DNA of 64,000 bases from assembly GCA_035285585.1 (NCBI GenBank), contig JAYKGU010000021.1:12470-76469 (forward strand). The letters run 5' to 3'. This DNA is from JAYKGU01 sp035285585. Its GTDB lineage: Bacteria; Cyanobacteriota; Cyanobacteriia; CAKZMO01. Positions 32,588 through 40,779 of this stretch are shown here, one piece after another; within the stretch, counting starts at the first letter, position 1, and every line of letters starts with the position of its first letter. The position numbers were made by a program, and so were the translations under genes. The notes under the pieces are model-generated. The model saw only the letters and a list, made by a program, of their open reading frames with translations. It ran no database searches and was not told the DNA's origin.

Positions 32588-35323
32588 ATGTCAGCTTCAT
32601 CTTCTTTACCCAATCATCCGTTGCACGATATGACCAATGCTGACGTGGTGTCAGTCGATGCTGTGGTCGTGAGTACAGGGATGCCGCCAACGGCTGAGGG
32701 CAGTCTTGCCAAGTCTCCGTTAGAGCAATCCATCGAAGCGTCTCCGATCAGCGTGCAGGGTGCAACCGAGGGCTTCTCGTCGGATGGCTCTGCTTTCTCA
32801 GGCCCTTCTAGAACCGGGGGGACGCTGGCTACCACCCAGGGCAGCTTCGGCTCTTTCCTGGCCCCGTTAACCACCGAAACTTTCAAGCAGGTGGTTAACG
32901 ATGTCGAGGAAAAGCTGCACATCGTCAACCAGACCCTGTCGATGCTCGACTCCCTCCTTGACAGCCAGGGGTTCGACGCCATCCTCAACGAGATGCTGCG
33001 CTCGATTACTCTGAAAACTGGGGAGTTGCTCAACGCCGATCGCACCACAATTTATCTTTTAGACGAAGAAAAGAATGAACTGTGGTCCATTCTCGCTAAA
33101 AACGAAAAAGGCGGCAATTTGGAGCTACGGTTTCCCGCCACGATGGGGATTGCTGGAGAATCCGCAACGTTCAAAAAAACAATCAACATTCCCTTCGATT
33201 TCTATAGCGACCCACGGGCGGAATTTGCTAAGCAAAAAGACTTAGAAACGGGATATCGCACCTACACCATGCTGGTGCTGCCTCTGCTGGACGAGGCAGG
33301 GAACCTGGTGGCGGTGGTGCAGCTAATCAACAAGCTGCGGAAGGAGTATGCGTCCAATGCTTCCCTGGCAGACAAAATTGACCTGGAAGGCTTCAGTCAC
33401 ACTGACGAAGCGCTCTTTGAAGAATTCGCGCCATCGATTCGCCTGATTCTGGAGTCCTCCCGCTCCTTCTACAAAGCCACCCAGCAGCAGCGGGCCGCCT
33501 CAGCCCTGATGAAGGCCACCAAGGCCCTCAGCCAGAGCAGCCTGGATCTGGAGGAGACCCTGAAGCGGGTGATGGACGAAGCCAAGGAGCTGATGCAGGC
33601 CGATCGCAGCACCCTCTGGCTGGTGGACGAAGACCGGGAAGAGCTGTGGACCAAAATTCCCATTGATGGCGTGCTGCGGGAGATTCGCATTCCCCGGTCG
33701 GCGGGGTTTGCCGGACAGGTTGCTACCACCGGGGAACCGGTGATCATCCCGTTTGACCTGTATGATCACCCCAACGCTGATACCGCCAAAGAAACGGACA
33801 AGAAAACCCATTACCGCACCTGCAGCATGCTGTGCATGCCCGTGTTTAACGCTGACGGCAACTTAATCGGGGTTACCCAGCTCATCAACAAAAAACGCCA
33901 GGGGGATTACCCGCCCTACGATCCCCAGAAATGGCCAATGCCGCCTGAATGCTGGAAGGCGAGCTTCAATCGCAACGATATGGAGTTCATGAAGGCGTTT
34001 AATATCCAGGCGGGGGTGGCTCTGCAAAACGCCAAGCTGTTCAACACGGTGAAGCAGCAGGAGCAGATGCAGCGGGATATTTTGCGATCGCTCTCTAATG
34101 CAGTCCTCTCCACTGACCACGAAGGCCGGGTAATTGCCGTCAACCAGAGTGCCTGCCAGTTGCTCAACCTGGAAGATGCTTCCGCAGTCGAAGGGAAGCC
34201 AATTGAGACCCTGATTAACGTCCAGGAGCGCAGCTTTGCTGAATGCTTCAGTCGGGCGCTCAAGCCAGAGGACGACACAGACCGCCAGCAGTACTATCCC
34301 GAACAAACCCTGGTGTCCAGTGAGATGCTGCACCAGGCGGAACAGCACAGCGTCCACCTCTCCATTAACTCCATTGCTGATGTGGAGGACCCCTCTAACA
34401 TCTACGGTGCTCTGATTGTCATGGACGACATCAGCGACGAGAAGCGGCTGAAAAGCACCATGTATCGCTACATGAGCCAGGAGGTGGCCGAGCAGCTCTT
34501 GAAGTCTGGCGAGGCGCGACTGGGGGGCGATCGCAAAGATGTGTCCATCCTGTTCTCCGATATCCGCAGCTTTACCACCATTGCTGAAAGCATGGAGGCG
34601 GAGGAACTGGTGACCATGCTCAACGAATATTTTGAGTCCATGGTGGACGCCGTTTTCCAGTACAAGGGCACTTTGGATAAATATATCGGTGACGCCATCA
34701 TGGCGGTGTTTGGCGCGCCCCTGGCCCTGGAGGATCACGCCTGGCGGGCGGTACAGACGGGGATCGAAATGCGCCACCGGCTGGAGGTGTTTAATCGCGA
34801 TCGCCAGGCCCAAAACAAAATTCCCATCACCATCGGGATCGGCATTAACTCTGGCCCAGTCATCAGCGGCAATATCGGCTGCAGCAAGCGGATGGAGTTT
34901 ACGGCGATCGGCGATGGCGTCAACTTAGGTTCTCGTCTGGAGGGGGCGACCAAGCAGTATGGCTGCGACATCGTCATCAGCGAAAGTACTTACCAGCCCT
35001 GTGCTGACCTGGTGTGGGCGCGGGAGCTAGACCGCATCCGGGTGAAGGGCAAGAACGAGCCGGTGGGCATCTACGACTTGATTGCCCTCCGTTCTGAGCC
35101 ATTGACGGATGCAACCCTGCAAAAGATCGAGCGCTATCGCCAGGGGCGGGCCTACTACCTCGACCAGAGGTTTACCAAGGCGATGAACGAGTTTGGCAGC
35201 ATCCTGGAAGACATCGATCGCCACGATAAGCCCTCGGCGGTGCAGCTCAAGCGCTGCCAGCACTGGCTGGAGAATCCGCCCCCGGAAGATTGGGACGGTG
35301 TCTGGTCGCTCACGGAAAAGTAG
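32588..35323 (+). CDS. cya: GAF-GAF-PAS class III adenylate cyclase (CyaB1 architecture)
   Basis: A 911-residue soluble cyclase: a disordered Ser/Thr-rich N terminus (1-95); GAF-A (~115-300); GAF-B (~305-475), both with cyclic-nucleotide-GAF hallmarks (NIPFDFYSDPRAEFAK, LINKLRKEY); PAS (~490-610, LSTDHEGRVIAVNQSACQLL); catalytic domain (~640-830); C-terminal TPR-like helix pair. Metal-binding Asp residues lie in LFSDIRSFTT (~656) and GDAIMAVFG (~701). The purine-selecting Lys lies in SKRMEFTAIGDGVN, so ATP rather than GTP is the expected substrate. Anabaena CyaB1 has this layout and is stimulated by bicarbonate. It sits next to ndhF3-D3-cupA on the same strand. Confidence 0.94.
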   Translation: MSASSSLPNHPLHDMTNADVVSVDAVVVSTGMPPTAEGSLAKSPLEQSIEASPISVQGATEGFSSDGSAFSGPSRTGGTLATTQGSFGSFLAPLTTETFKQVVNDVEEKLHIVNQTLSMLDSLLDSQGFDAILNEMLRSITLKTGELLNADRTTIYLLDEEKNELWSILAKNEKGGNLELRFPATMGIAGESATFKKTINIPFDFYSDPRAEFAKQKDLETGYRTYTMLVLPLLDEAGNLVAVVQLINKLRKEYASNASLADKIDLEGFSHTDEALFEEFAPSIRLILESSRSFYKATQQQRAASALMKATKALSQSSLDLEETLKRVMDEAKELMQADRSTLWLVDEDREELWTKIPIDGVLREIRIPRSAGFAGQVATTGEPVIIPFDLYDHPNADTAKETDKKTHYRTCSMLCMPVFNADGNLIGVTQLINKKRQGDYPPYDPQKWPMPPECWKASFNRNDMEFMKAFNIQAGVALQNAKLFNTVKQQEQMQRDILRSLSNAVLSTDHEGRVIAVNQSACQLLNLEDASAVEGKPIETLINVQERSFAECFSRALKPEDDTDRQQYYPEQTLVSSEMLHQAEQHSVHLSINSIADVEDPSNIYGALIVMDDISDEKRLKSTMYRYMSQEVAEQLLKSGEARLGGDRKDVSILFSDIRSFTTIAESMEAEELVTMLNEYFESMVDAVFQYKGTLDKYIGDAIMAVFGAPLALEDHAWRAVQTGIEMRHRLEVFNRDRQAQNKIPITIGIGINSGPVISGNIGCSKRMEFTAIGDGVNLGSRLEGATKQYGCDIVISESTYQPCADLVWARELDRIRVKGKNEPVGIYDLIALRSEPLTDATLQKIERYRQGRAYYLDQRFTKAMNEFGSILEDIDRHDKPSAVQLKRCQHWLENPPPEDWDGVWSLTEK

Positions 35324-35386
35324 GGCGCAACGGAGGCGCTCTCTGGAGAAGGGTTAGCCGTTGGACGGGGCGGTTGAGTTTTTAAT

Positions 35387-35485
35387 CCGCAGATTTCGCA
35401 GATTTCGCAGATGGCTACCCATTCCGAACAAACTGCGCCCCCTCCGTACTGATTCTCTATCTGCGTTCATCTGCGGCATCTGCGG
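35387..35485. repeat. CGCAGAT hairpin array, copy 1
   Basis: Left arm of three CGCAGAT units (35387-35414) and right arm of three ATCTGCG units (35459-35485), able to fold on each other. The same design occurs at 38512-38686 and 63555-63636. Confidence 0.85.
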
Positions 35486-35508
35486 AAAGATAACAGGCCC
35501 TAATAACA

Positions 35509-35532
35509 AACCCCAACCTGTCGGCTGGGGTT
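35509..35532 (+). terminator. Probable terminator downstream of the cyclase gene
   Basis: AACCCCA/TGGGGTT stem with a 10-nt loop followed by GCTTT. The U-run is weak; position and form suit a cyanobacterial terminator. Confidence 0.5.
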
Positions 35533-35539
35533 GCTTTAG

Positions 35540-35580
35540 CGCTTCTGTATAGCGCTTCTGTATAGCAAGTTCTGTATAGC
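35540..35580. repeat. Short tandem repeat, about 3 x 14 bp
   Basis: The CTTCTGTATAGC-type unit repeated three times with one diverged unit (AAGTTCTGTATAGC), upstream of hup. Confidence 0.75.
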
Positions 35581-35754
35581 AGATAGAGATATCAAATCGA
35601 ACCTGTAATTACTCTACTTTACGAACTGTAAAGAACAGCCAAATTCCCGATAAAGAGTGAATGAAACTCCGTAGATAGCCCGATTTTTCAAGGACTGAGG
35701 TACAATCACAGCAAATCTTGTGTTGATCGGTAAATTACGTGAGGAGCTTGGGTG

Positions 35755-36036
35755 ATGAATAAGGGCGAGTTGGTAGATAAAATTGCCGAAAAAGCTGGGG
35801 TAACGAAAAAGCAGGCTGACGCTATTTTGACCGCAGCGCTGGACAGCATTATGGAGGCCGTTAGCGATGGCGAAAAGGTGACCCTGGTAGGGTTTGGTAC
35901 CTTTGAACCGCGCGATCGCCAGGCCAGAGAAGGGCGCAATCCCAAAACGGGTGAGGCGTTGACGATTCCGGCTACCACAGTTCCGGCCTTCAGCGCTGGG
36001 AAAGTTTTCAAGGAAAAAATGACTGAAGCAGAGTAG
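35755..36036 (+). CDS. hup: HU-family nucleoid protein
   Basis: A 93-residue histone-like DNA-bending protein. It has the dimerisation helices MNKGELVDKIAEKAGVTKKQ and the DNA-binding arm GFGTFEPRDRQAREGRNPKT, with the intercalating-proline region after TGEALTIPATTV and the C-terminal helix FSAGKVFKEKM. The ATG at 35755 was preferred over the GTG one codon earlier because HU proteins begin MNK and GAGGAG is upstream. It is monocistronic and usually highly expressed. Confidence 0.97.
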   Translation: MNKGELVDKIAEKAGVTKKQADAILTAALDSIMEAVSDGEKVTLVGFGTFEPRDRQAREGRNPKTGEALTIPATTVPAFSAGKVFKEKMTEAE

Positions 36037-36456
36037 GGGCATCGTCGTGTGGGGAGCCTCAGCGATGGGCTGGCAATGGTTTGAGTTTTGAGTTTGATCG
36101 GATTTTGCCTAAAGATTTACTGTTGATACTCCCGTTATCCTTGGCCCCGCGCTGAGGATTTTTGCGTATGGGGCCAGGGTTGCCTTGGGGGAAGTGCGCT
36201 TTTCAGGCTTTGCAGAAATTTCACGGTGAGTTAAAGTTTGCCCATCGTTGTGGGTTAACTAAAAGTGGCAGGCTTCCCGCTGATGGTTTCAGATCATTGG
36301 CTTCTGCACCTTCGCGCCGGTTTTTCGCTGGCTCTGTCAGCTACCTCGCCCCTGGTATAGCCCTACGGGCTAAGGTTTGAGTGTGGAACCCCCGCGTCGC
36401 GGGGGTTCCACACCTCTTAAGTGTCCTAACGCGAAAGCGTAACGCTATAACGTGAA
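36037..36456. other. Intergenic region ending in palindromic repeat copy B
   Basis: No supported gene in ~420 bp. The frame at 36162-36380 has poor composition and enters the repeat. The repeat at 36355-36450 ends six bases before the next gene's ATG and must form part of its leader. Confidence 0.6.
36355..36450 (+). repeat. ~95-bp palindromic interspersed repeat, copy B
   Basis: Same element as 3182-3276, inverted. Here the core is a perfect palindrome: GTGTGGAACCCCCGCG, one T, then its exact complement CGCGGGGGTTCCACAC (36381-36413). Flanks are CCCTACGGGCTAAGG and AACGCGAAAGCGTAACGCTA. Confidence 0.85.
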
Positions 36457-37407
36457 ATGACCGATCCCCAAATTGCCGCCATTATCTGCACCCACAACCG
36501 GGATGCCTATCTGGGTCAGGCCATCAACAGCCTGCTGGAGCAGGCTACATCGGTAGGGTATGAAATCATTGTGGTGGACAATGCCTCCACCGATGCCACC
36601 CGCGAACTGGTGCATGCCTACCTGCCCCACCCCCGGCTTCGTTATCTCTATGAGCCTACGGTGGGGCTGTCCGTGGCGCGAAATACTGGGGCAGAGGCCA
36701 CTGATGCCCCCATTCTGGCCTACCTGGACGACGATGCCGTGGCCTCGCCCCGGTGGCTGGACGTTCTCCATCAGGCTTACCAAACTTACGAAAAGCTGGC
36801 GATCGCCGGAGGCAAGGTCACCCTCATCTGGCCGCCCAACATCACTCAGCCACGCTGGATTTCCAGCAACCTGGCGGGCAATTTGGGAGCCTACGACCTG
36901 GGCGATCGCCTCCAGCTAATCACCACCCCCGGCCTCACCCCCAGAGGGCTAAACTACTCGGTGCGGCGATCGTTTCTAGAAAAAATTGGGGGATTCGATA
37001 CCCATTTGGGCCGCGTCGGCACCCGCCTGCTGTCCAACGAAGAGCTGCACATGACCGAACGGGCGATCGCCACCGGCTGGCAGGTGGCCTATCTGCCCGA
37101 TGCCCAGGTGGCCCACCATGTCGCCCCCGAACGGGTACAGCCAAGCTGGTTTCTGCGACGGAGCTGGTGGCAGGGCATCAGCGAGTGCTACCGCGAGCGG
37201 TGCGCCGGACGGGATGGCCTGCCCCAATTTCAGCGGGGCGGCGAGCGGCTGCTGCGGGGCCTGTATCGAGCCGTGCGGGAAATGGGCGATCGCGCCCAGT
37301 GCTTCGACCATCTGGTGTATGCCTACGGCCAGCTGGGATACCTTAGCTCGGCTTTGCAGGGACTGTGGTCAAAATCTGAAGCGCAATCTCCTGGGAAAGT
37401 GTCCTAA
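36457..37407 (+). CDS. Family 2 glycosyltransferase (hormogonium-polysaccharide type)
   Basis: A 316-residue GT-A-fold transferase with no membrane helices. Donor-binding features are AAIICTHNRDAYLGQAI, VVDNASTDATREL and the metal-binding LAYLDDDAV (DDD near residue 92). The acceptor part carries GGFDTHLGRVG and a LLSNEELHMTERA (ED/EE) motif. The layout resembles the HpsN-type transferases of cyanobacterial hormogonium polysaccharide loci; the exact orthologue is inference. The ATG lies six bases past repeat copy B. A second GT2 gene follows after ~100 bp. Confidence 0.88.
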   Translation: MTDPQIAAIICTHNRDAYLGQAINSLLEQATSVGYEIIVVDNASTDATRELVHAYLPHPRLRYLYEPTVGLSVARNTGAEATDAPILAYLDDDAVASPRWLDVLHQAYQTYEKLAIAGGKVTLIWPPNITQPRWISSNLAGNLGAYDLGDRLQLITTPGLTPRGLNYSVRRSFLEKIGGFDTHLGRVGTRLLSNEELHMTERAIATGWQVAYLPDAQVAHHVAPERVQPSWFLRRSWWQGISECYRERCAGRDGLPQFQRGGERLLRGLYRAVREMGDRAQCFDHLVYAYGQLGYLSSALQGLWSKSEAQSPGKVS

Positions 37408-37436
37408 CTGGTGCGGCGCATTGCCCCTACGAATTC

Positions 37437-37483
37437 AAAATTCAAACCAAAATCTAAAATCCAAAATCTAAAATCCAAAATTT
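37437..37483. repeat. AT-rich short tandem repeat (AAAATCCAAAATCT type)
   Basis: Runs of the 14-bp unit AATCCAAAATCTAA and a related AATTCAAA unit, of the kind scattered in filamentous cyanobacterial genomes. They lie between the two GT2 genes. Confidence 0.75.
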
Positions 37484-37505
37484 GCTGTTATCTTCCCCTA
37501 ACGCC

Positions 37506-38459
37506 ATGTCGCCTACTCTCCCCAAAATCCCGGTATCGGTGCTGATTCCCGCCAAGAACGAGGAGGAAAATCTGCCTGCCTGCCTTGAGAGCCTGGCACG
37601 GGCCGATGAAATCTTCATGGTGGATTCCCAAAGTGGCGATCGCTCCGTGGCGATCGCCGAAAGCTATGGGGCCAAAGTCGTGCAGTTCCACTTCAACGGG
37701 CGCTGGCCCAAGAAGAAGAACTGGGCACTGGACACCCTGCCCTTCCGCAATGACTGGGTGCTGATTGTGGACTGCGACGAGCGCATTCCCGCTGAGCTGT
37801 GGGAGGAAATTGCCGTCAAAATCCAGGACCCGACTTACAGCGGCTATTACCTCAACCGTCGGGTGTTCTTCCTGGGCAAGTGGATTCGCTACGGGGGCAA
37901 ATATCCCGACTGGAATCTGCGTCTGTTTCGCCACAAGCTGGGTCGCTACGAGAATCTCTGTACCGAAGAAATTCCCAACACAGGAGACAACGAAGTCCAC
38001 GAGCACGTAATCCTTCAGGGAGCAGTGGGCTACCTGCAAAACGATATGCTCCATGAGGACTTCCGGGATCTGTTCCACTGGCTGGAGCGCCACAACCGTT
38101 ACTCCAACTGGGAGGCGCGAGTTTACTACAACCTGCTGACTGGCATGGGGGACGAAGGCACCATTGGTGCAAATCTGTTTGGCGACGCGGTGCAGCGCAA
38201 GCGGTTTCTGAAGAAAATTTGGGTGCGCCTGCCCTTCAAGCCTATGCTGCGGTTCATTCTGTTCTACATCATTCGGCTGGGCTTTCTGGATGGGCGAGCG
38301 GGCTACATCTATGGTCGTCTGCTGAGTCAGTACGAATACCAGATTGGGGTCAAGCTCTACGAGCTGCGGCAGCTGGGCGGACGGCTGAACCAGGCGGCTC
38401 CTTCGCCTCAGACGTCTGCGAACCCGCCCATGCAGGCGGATGTTCAGCCTAATACGTGA
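37506..38459 (+). CDS. Family 2 glycosyltransferase (WaaE/KdtX-like)
   Basis: A 317-residue transferase. Motifs are VSVLIPAKNEEENLPACLES, the donor site DEIFMVDSQSGDRSVAIAES and the catalytic/metal DWVLIVDCDERIPAELWEE. LRLFRHKLGRYENLCTEEIP and the VHEHVILQG block follow, as in the WaaE-type glucosyltransferases, then a hydrophobic-basic C-terminal region (FKPMLRFILFYIIRLGFLDG) that likely contacts the membrane. The ATG at 37506 was chosen over an in-frame TTG at 37482 that lies in the tandem repeat. It functions with its neighbours in surface-polysaccharide assembly (inference). Confidence 0.88.
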   Translation: MSPTLPKIPVSVLIPAKNEEENLPACLESLARADEIFMVDSQSGDRSVAIAESYGAKVVQFHFNGRWPKKKNWALDTLPFRNDWVLIVDCDERIPAELWEEIAVKIQDPTYSGYYLNRRVFFLGKWIRYGGKYPDWNLRLFRHKLGRYENLCTEEIPNTGDNEVHEHVILQGAVGYLQNDMLHEDFRDLFHWLERHNRYSNWEARVYYNLLTGMGDEGTIGANLFGDAVQRKRFLKKIWVRLPFKPMLRFILFYIIRLGFLDGRAGYIYGRLLSQYEYQIGVKLYELRQLGGRLNQAAPSPQTSANPPMQADVQPNT

Positions 38460-38730
38460 GGTAGTTTCTAGAAACGTCCATCTTCGATCCAGTCAGTGAC
38501 GTTTTATCAGTCCGCAGATGACGCAGATGGACGCAGAAGCCCAGGGTGTCATTGGGTACGGACCTCGCCCTCATCCCCCAGCCCCTTCTCCCATTGAGGA
38601 AGAAGGGGAGCCAGAGCGGATCCTTAGCAGCAGATGACCCACCATAGGGAAGACCATTCATCTGCGTCATCTGCGTCATCTGCGGATAGGTCGCATACCG
38701 CCACAACAAATAGTCAAACCTTCCCCAGAA
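38460..38730. other. Spacer filled by a CGCAGAT hairpin array
   Basis: No gene. Almost all of it is the array at 38512-38686 plus its loop. Confidence 0.75.
38512..38686. repeat. CGCAGAT hairpin array, copy 2
   Basis: Left arm CCGCAGATGACGCAGATGGACGCAGAAG-like (38512-38539) and right arm of three TCATCTGCG units (38659-38686) around a 119-bp loop that itself contains CCCCTTCTCCC/GAAGAAGGGG pairing. Confidence 0.85.
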
Positions 38731-39408
38731 ATGAATCTCCCGACTCCTGACTCCCGACTCCTGACTCCCGACTCCCCCGCTCCCGAACTAAACGCCCCGC
38801 CCCTGGTGGATCTGCGTCGCTACGACCAGTCGAATTTTGATCGGGGACGTCCTGGTTGGCTGATTCTGCTGTGGTGGTTCGTGCAGGCGATCGCCTTCCC
38901 TCTCACCCCCCATTCCCTCCACGGCCTGCGGATTGGCCTGCTGCGGCTCTTCGGTGCCCAGATTGGGACGGGAGTCGTCATCCGGCCCACGGCCCGGTTT
39001 ACCTATCCCTGGAAGGTGGCGATCGGTGACCATAGCTGGGTGGGGGACGATGTGGTGTTCTACAGCCTGGACTGGATTCACGTCGGGCAGCACTGCGTCA
39101 TTTCCCAGAAGTGCTACCTGTGTACGGGAAGTCATGACATTCACGACCCGTGCTTTCGGCTGCAAACCGCCCCCATTCACATCGGCAATGGGGCATGGGT
39201 GGCCACCGACTGCTTTGTGGCTCCAGGGGTCTCGATTGGGGCGAACGCAGTCATTGGGGCCAGGAGCAGCGTCTTCAGCAACATGCCCGCCCAGCAGGTG
39301 TGCTGGGGCACCCCCTGCCGCCCCCACCGTCACCGTGACGTAAAATCTGATGCCGACCGACTGAATGGATGCCATGCCGCCGAAGAACGTGGTGTAATGG
39401 GGACGTGA
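38731..39408 (+). CDS. WcaF-like hexapeptide acetyltransferase
   Basis: A 225-residue LbH-fold acyltransferase similar to colanic-acid acetyltransferase WcaF. It would O-acetylate a polysaccharide or its lipid-linked unit. After an N-terminal extension comes PGWLILLWWFVQAIAFPLTP, then hexapeptide repeats (~70-200: IGTGVVIRPTARFTYPWKVAI, IGNGAWVATDCFVAPGVSIG). The catalytic His lies in LCTGSHDIHDP. The first ~20 residues (MNLPTPDSRLLTPDSPAPEL) are encoded by a CCCGACTCCTGA tandem repeat and are probably not native; a GTG start at the codon before DLRRYDQ is a good alternative. Confidence 0.87.
   Translation: MNLPTPDSRLLTPDSPAPELNAPPLVDLRRYDQSNFDRGRPGWLILLWWFVQAIAFPLTPHSLHGLRIGLLRLFGAQIGTGVVIRPTARFTYPWKVAIGDHSWVGDDVVFYSLDWIHVGQHCVISQKCYLCTGSHDIHDPCFRLQTAPIHIGNGAWVATDCFVAPGVSIGANAVIGARSSVFSNMPAQQVCWGTPCRPHRHRDVKSDADRLNGCHAAEERGVMGT
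38739..38784. repeat. Short tandem repeat (CCCGACTCCTGACT type)
   Basis: About three copies of a 14-bp CTCCCGACTCCTGA unit. This short tandemly repeated type is common in cyanobacterial spacers; here it is read as the N terminus of the acetyltransferase frame. Confidence 0.8.
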
Positions 39409-39487
39409 ATCCAGATTGGCTGGTGCGTTGGGCTTGCGCCGCAACACACCCTACGGTGACTTGAATCTAGCAGAAATCGCGTAATCC

Positions 39488-39826
39488 ATGACGAATCCTG
39501 CCTCCCATCCACCCACCCATCCGTCCACCCCACCCAGCCGCCGCTGTGTCCTCGTCTGCCAGCATCGCTCCTGTCAGCGCAACGGCTCGGAGGCGGTATT
39601 GGCGGCCTTCAAAGCGACCCCCGTGGCGAATGTATTTGTCAGCGGTAGTGACTGTACCGGACAGTGCAGCTCAGGGCCAACGGTGCGGGTGATGCCCGAT
39701 GGCACCTGGTATTGTCGGGTGAAGCCGGAGGATGTGGTTACCATTGTGGACGAGCACTTAAAGGGCGATCGCCCCGTCCAGTCTCTCCTCCACCCCCGAC
39801 TGCATCCCCGATTTGACGCAATGTAG
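39488..39826 (+). CDS. Thioredoxin-like [2Fe-2S] ferredoxin domain protein
   Basis: 112 residues. After a Pro/Ser-rich lead (~1-18), a thioredoxin-like ferredoxin domain carries the four cluster cysteines as CVLVCQHRSC and DCTGQC (residues ~20-57), then the GPTVRVMPDGTWYCRVKPED block. Proteins of this type carry a [2Fe-2S] cluster and resemble the NuoE/HoxE C-terminal fold. The redox partner is unknown. It ends 8 bp before the DUF167 gene, so the two are likely co-transcribed. Confidence 0.87.
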   Translation: MTNPASHPPTHPSTPPSRRCVLVCQHRSCQRNGSEAVLAAFKATPVANVFVSGSDCTGQCSSGPTVRVMPDGTWYCRVKPEDVVTIVDEHLKGDRPVQSLLHPRLHPRFDAM

Positions 39827-39834
39827 GTGCCACC

Positions 39835-40059
39835 GTGACCAAGATCCAGGTGAAAGCCAAGCCCAACTCAAAAGTCCAGGATATCCAGACGGCGGCGGAT
39901 GGCAGTCTGGTGGTGCGGCTGAAGTCGCCACCTACGGACGGCAAGGCCAATGCCGAGCTGATTGGGCTGTTAGCAGAACACCTCCAGGTACCCCGGTCGA
40001 GTATTCGGATTAAGACGGGGCTGAATTCGCGGCAAAAGCTGATTGAGGTGGACGATTAG
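39835..40059 (+). CDS. DUF167/UPF0235 (YggU-type) protein
   Basis: A 74-residue protein of the widespread YggU family: IQVKAKPNSKVQDI, VRLKSPPTDGKANAELIGLL and IRIKTGLNSRQKLIEV are the conserved blocks. Structures exist but there is no agreed function. GTG start. It is placed between the ferredoxin-type gene and the Uma2 gene (12 bp), in the same direction. Confidence 0.93.
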   Translation: MTKIQVKAKPNSKVQDIQTAADGSLVVRLKSPPTDGKANAELIGLLAEHLQVPRSSIRIKTGLNSRQKLIEVDD

Positions 40060-40071
40060 GGAGGGCTAGAC

Positions 40072-40779
40072 GTGCAAGCTGATCCGGTGATCCTTCAGGA
40101 GTGGGTGCCGCCACTAGAGAGTGGCGATCGCCTCACTCGCCATGAGTTTGAACGCCGCTATCGAGCCATGCCTCAGGTCAAAAAAGCTGAACTCGTTGAA
40201 GGAGTTGTCTACGTGGCTTCCCCGGTTCGCATGATGCGCCACGCTCGGCCCCACGGCAGGGTAATCACCTGGTTGGGAACTTATGAAGCGGCGACGCCAG
40301 GGGTAATGGTGGGGGATAATCCGACAGTGCGGCTGGATTTGGACAACGAACCCCAGCCCGATGCCCTGCTGCGAATTGAGGAAGCCTGTGGTGGGCGATC
40401 GCGCATTACCGCAGATGACTATGTCGAAGGTGCGCCAGAGCTGATTGTGGAGGTGGCGGCTAGCAGCGCCTCCTATGACCTGCATGACAAGCTGACTGCC
40501 TATCGCCGCAACGGAGTGGAGGAATATCTGGTGTGGCTGGTGATGGAAGGGGAGTTTCGCTGGTACGAACTGCGGGAGGGAGCCTATTACCTCCAGTCCG
40601 CTATAACTGGGGAGGCGGTTTATAAAAGTCGGGTCATGCCGGGACTGTGGCTAGATACGAATGCGCTGCTGGCGGGGGAGATGGCGCAGGTGCTAGCAGT
40701 GCTCCAGCAGGGAATTGATTCTCAGGAACACCAGGATTTTGTCAGGCGGCTGCGGAACTTAGCAGAAGGAACAGCTTGA
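40072..40779 (+). CDS. Uma2-family (DUF820) PD-(D/E)XK nuclease-like protein
   Basis: A 235-residue protein of the Uma2 group, greatly expanded in cyanobacteria, with a PD-(D/E)XK nuclease fold. Core residues are VRLDLDNEPQPDALLRIEEA (Asp) and PELIVEVAASSASYDLHDKL followed by YRRNGVEEYLVWLV (Glu/Lys). The acidic residues expected for catalysis are present. The biological role of Uma2 proteins is not settled. GTG start, 12 bp after the DUF167 gene. Its 3' end overlaps the convergent DUF29 stub by 38 bp. Confidence 0.9.
   Translation: MQADPVILQEWVPPLESGDRLTRHEFERRYRAMPQVKKAELVEGVVYVASPVRMMRHARPHGRVITWLGTYEAATPGVMVGDNPTVRLDLDNEPQPDALLRIEEACGGRSRITADDYVEGAPELIVEVAASSASYDLHDKLTAYRRNGVEEYLVWLVMEGEFRWYELREGAYYLQSAITGEAVYKSRVMPGLWLDTNALLAGEMAQVLAVLQQGIDSQEHQDFVRRLRNLAEGTA

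Larger units (their letters stand above)
35324..35754. other. Intergenic region: CGCAGAT array, terminator, 15-bp tandem repeat
   Basis: No gene seen. In order: CGCAGAT hairpin array (35387-35485), hairpin AACCCCA/TGGGGTT (35509-35532), three tandem CTTCTGTATAGC-type units (35540-35580), and the hup promoter region. Confidence 0.7.

Noticed and set aside
33863..34813. 316-codon minus-strand frame
   Set aside because: Antisense shadow of the adenylate cyclase gene; no recognisable motifs.
35387..35485. Possible CRISPR array
   Set aside because: Units are 7-10 bp with almost no spacers and occur in facing opposite arms. That is a hairpin repeat, not direct repeats with unique spacers. No cas gene is in the window.
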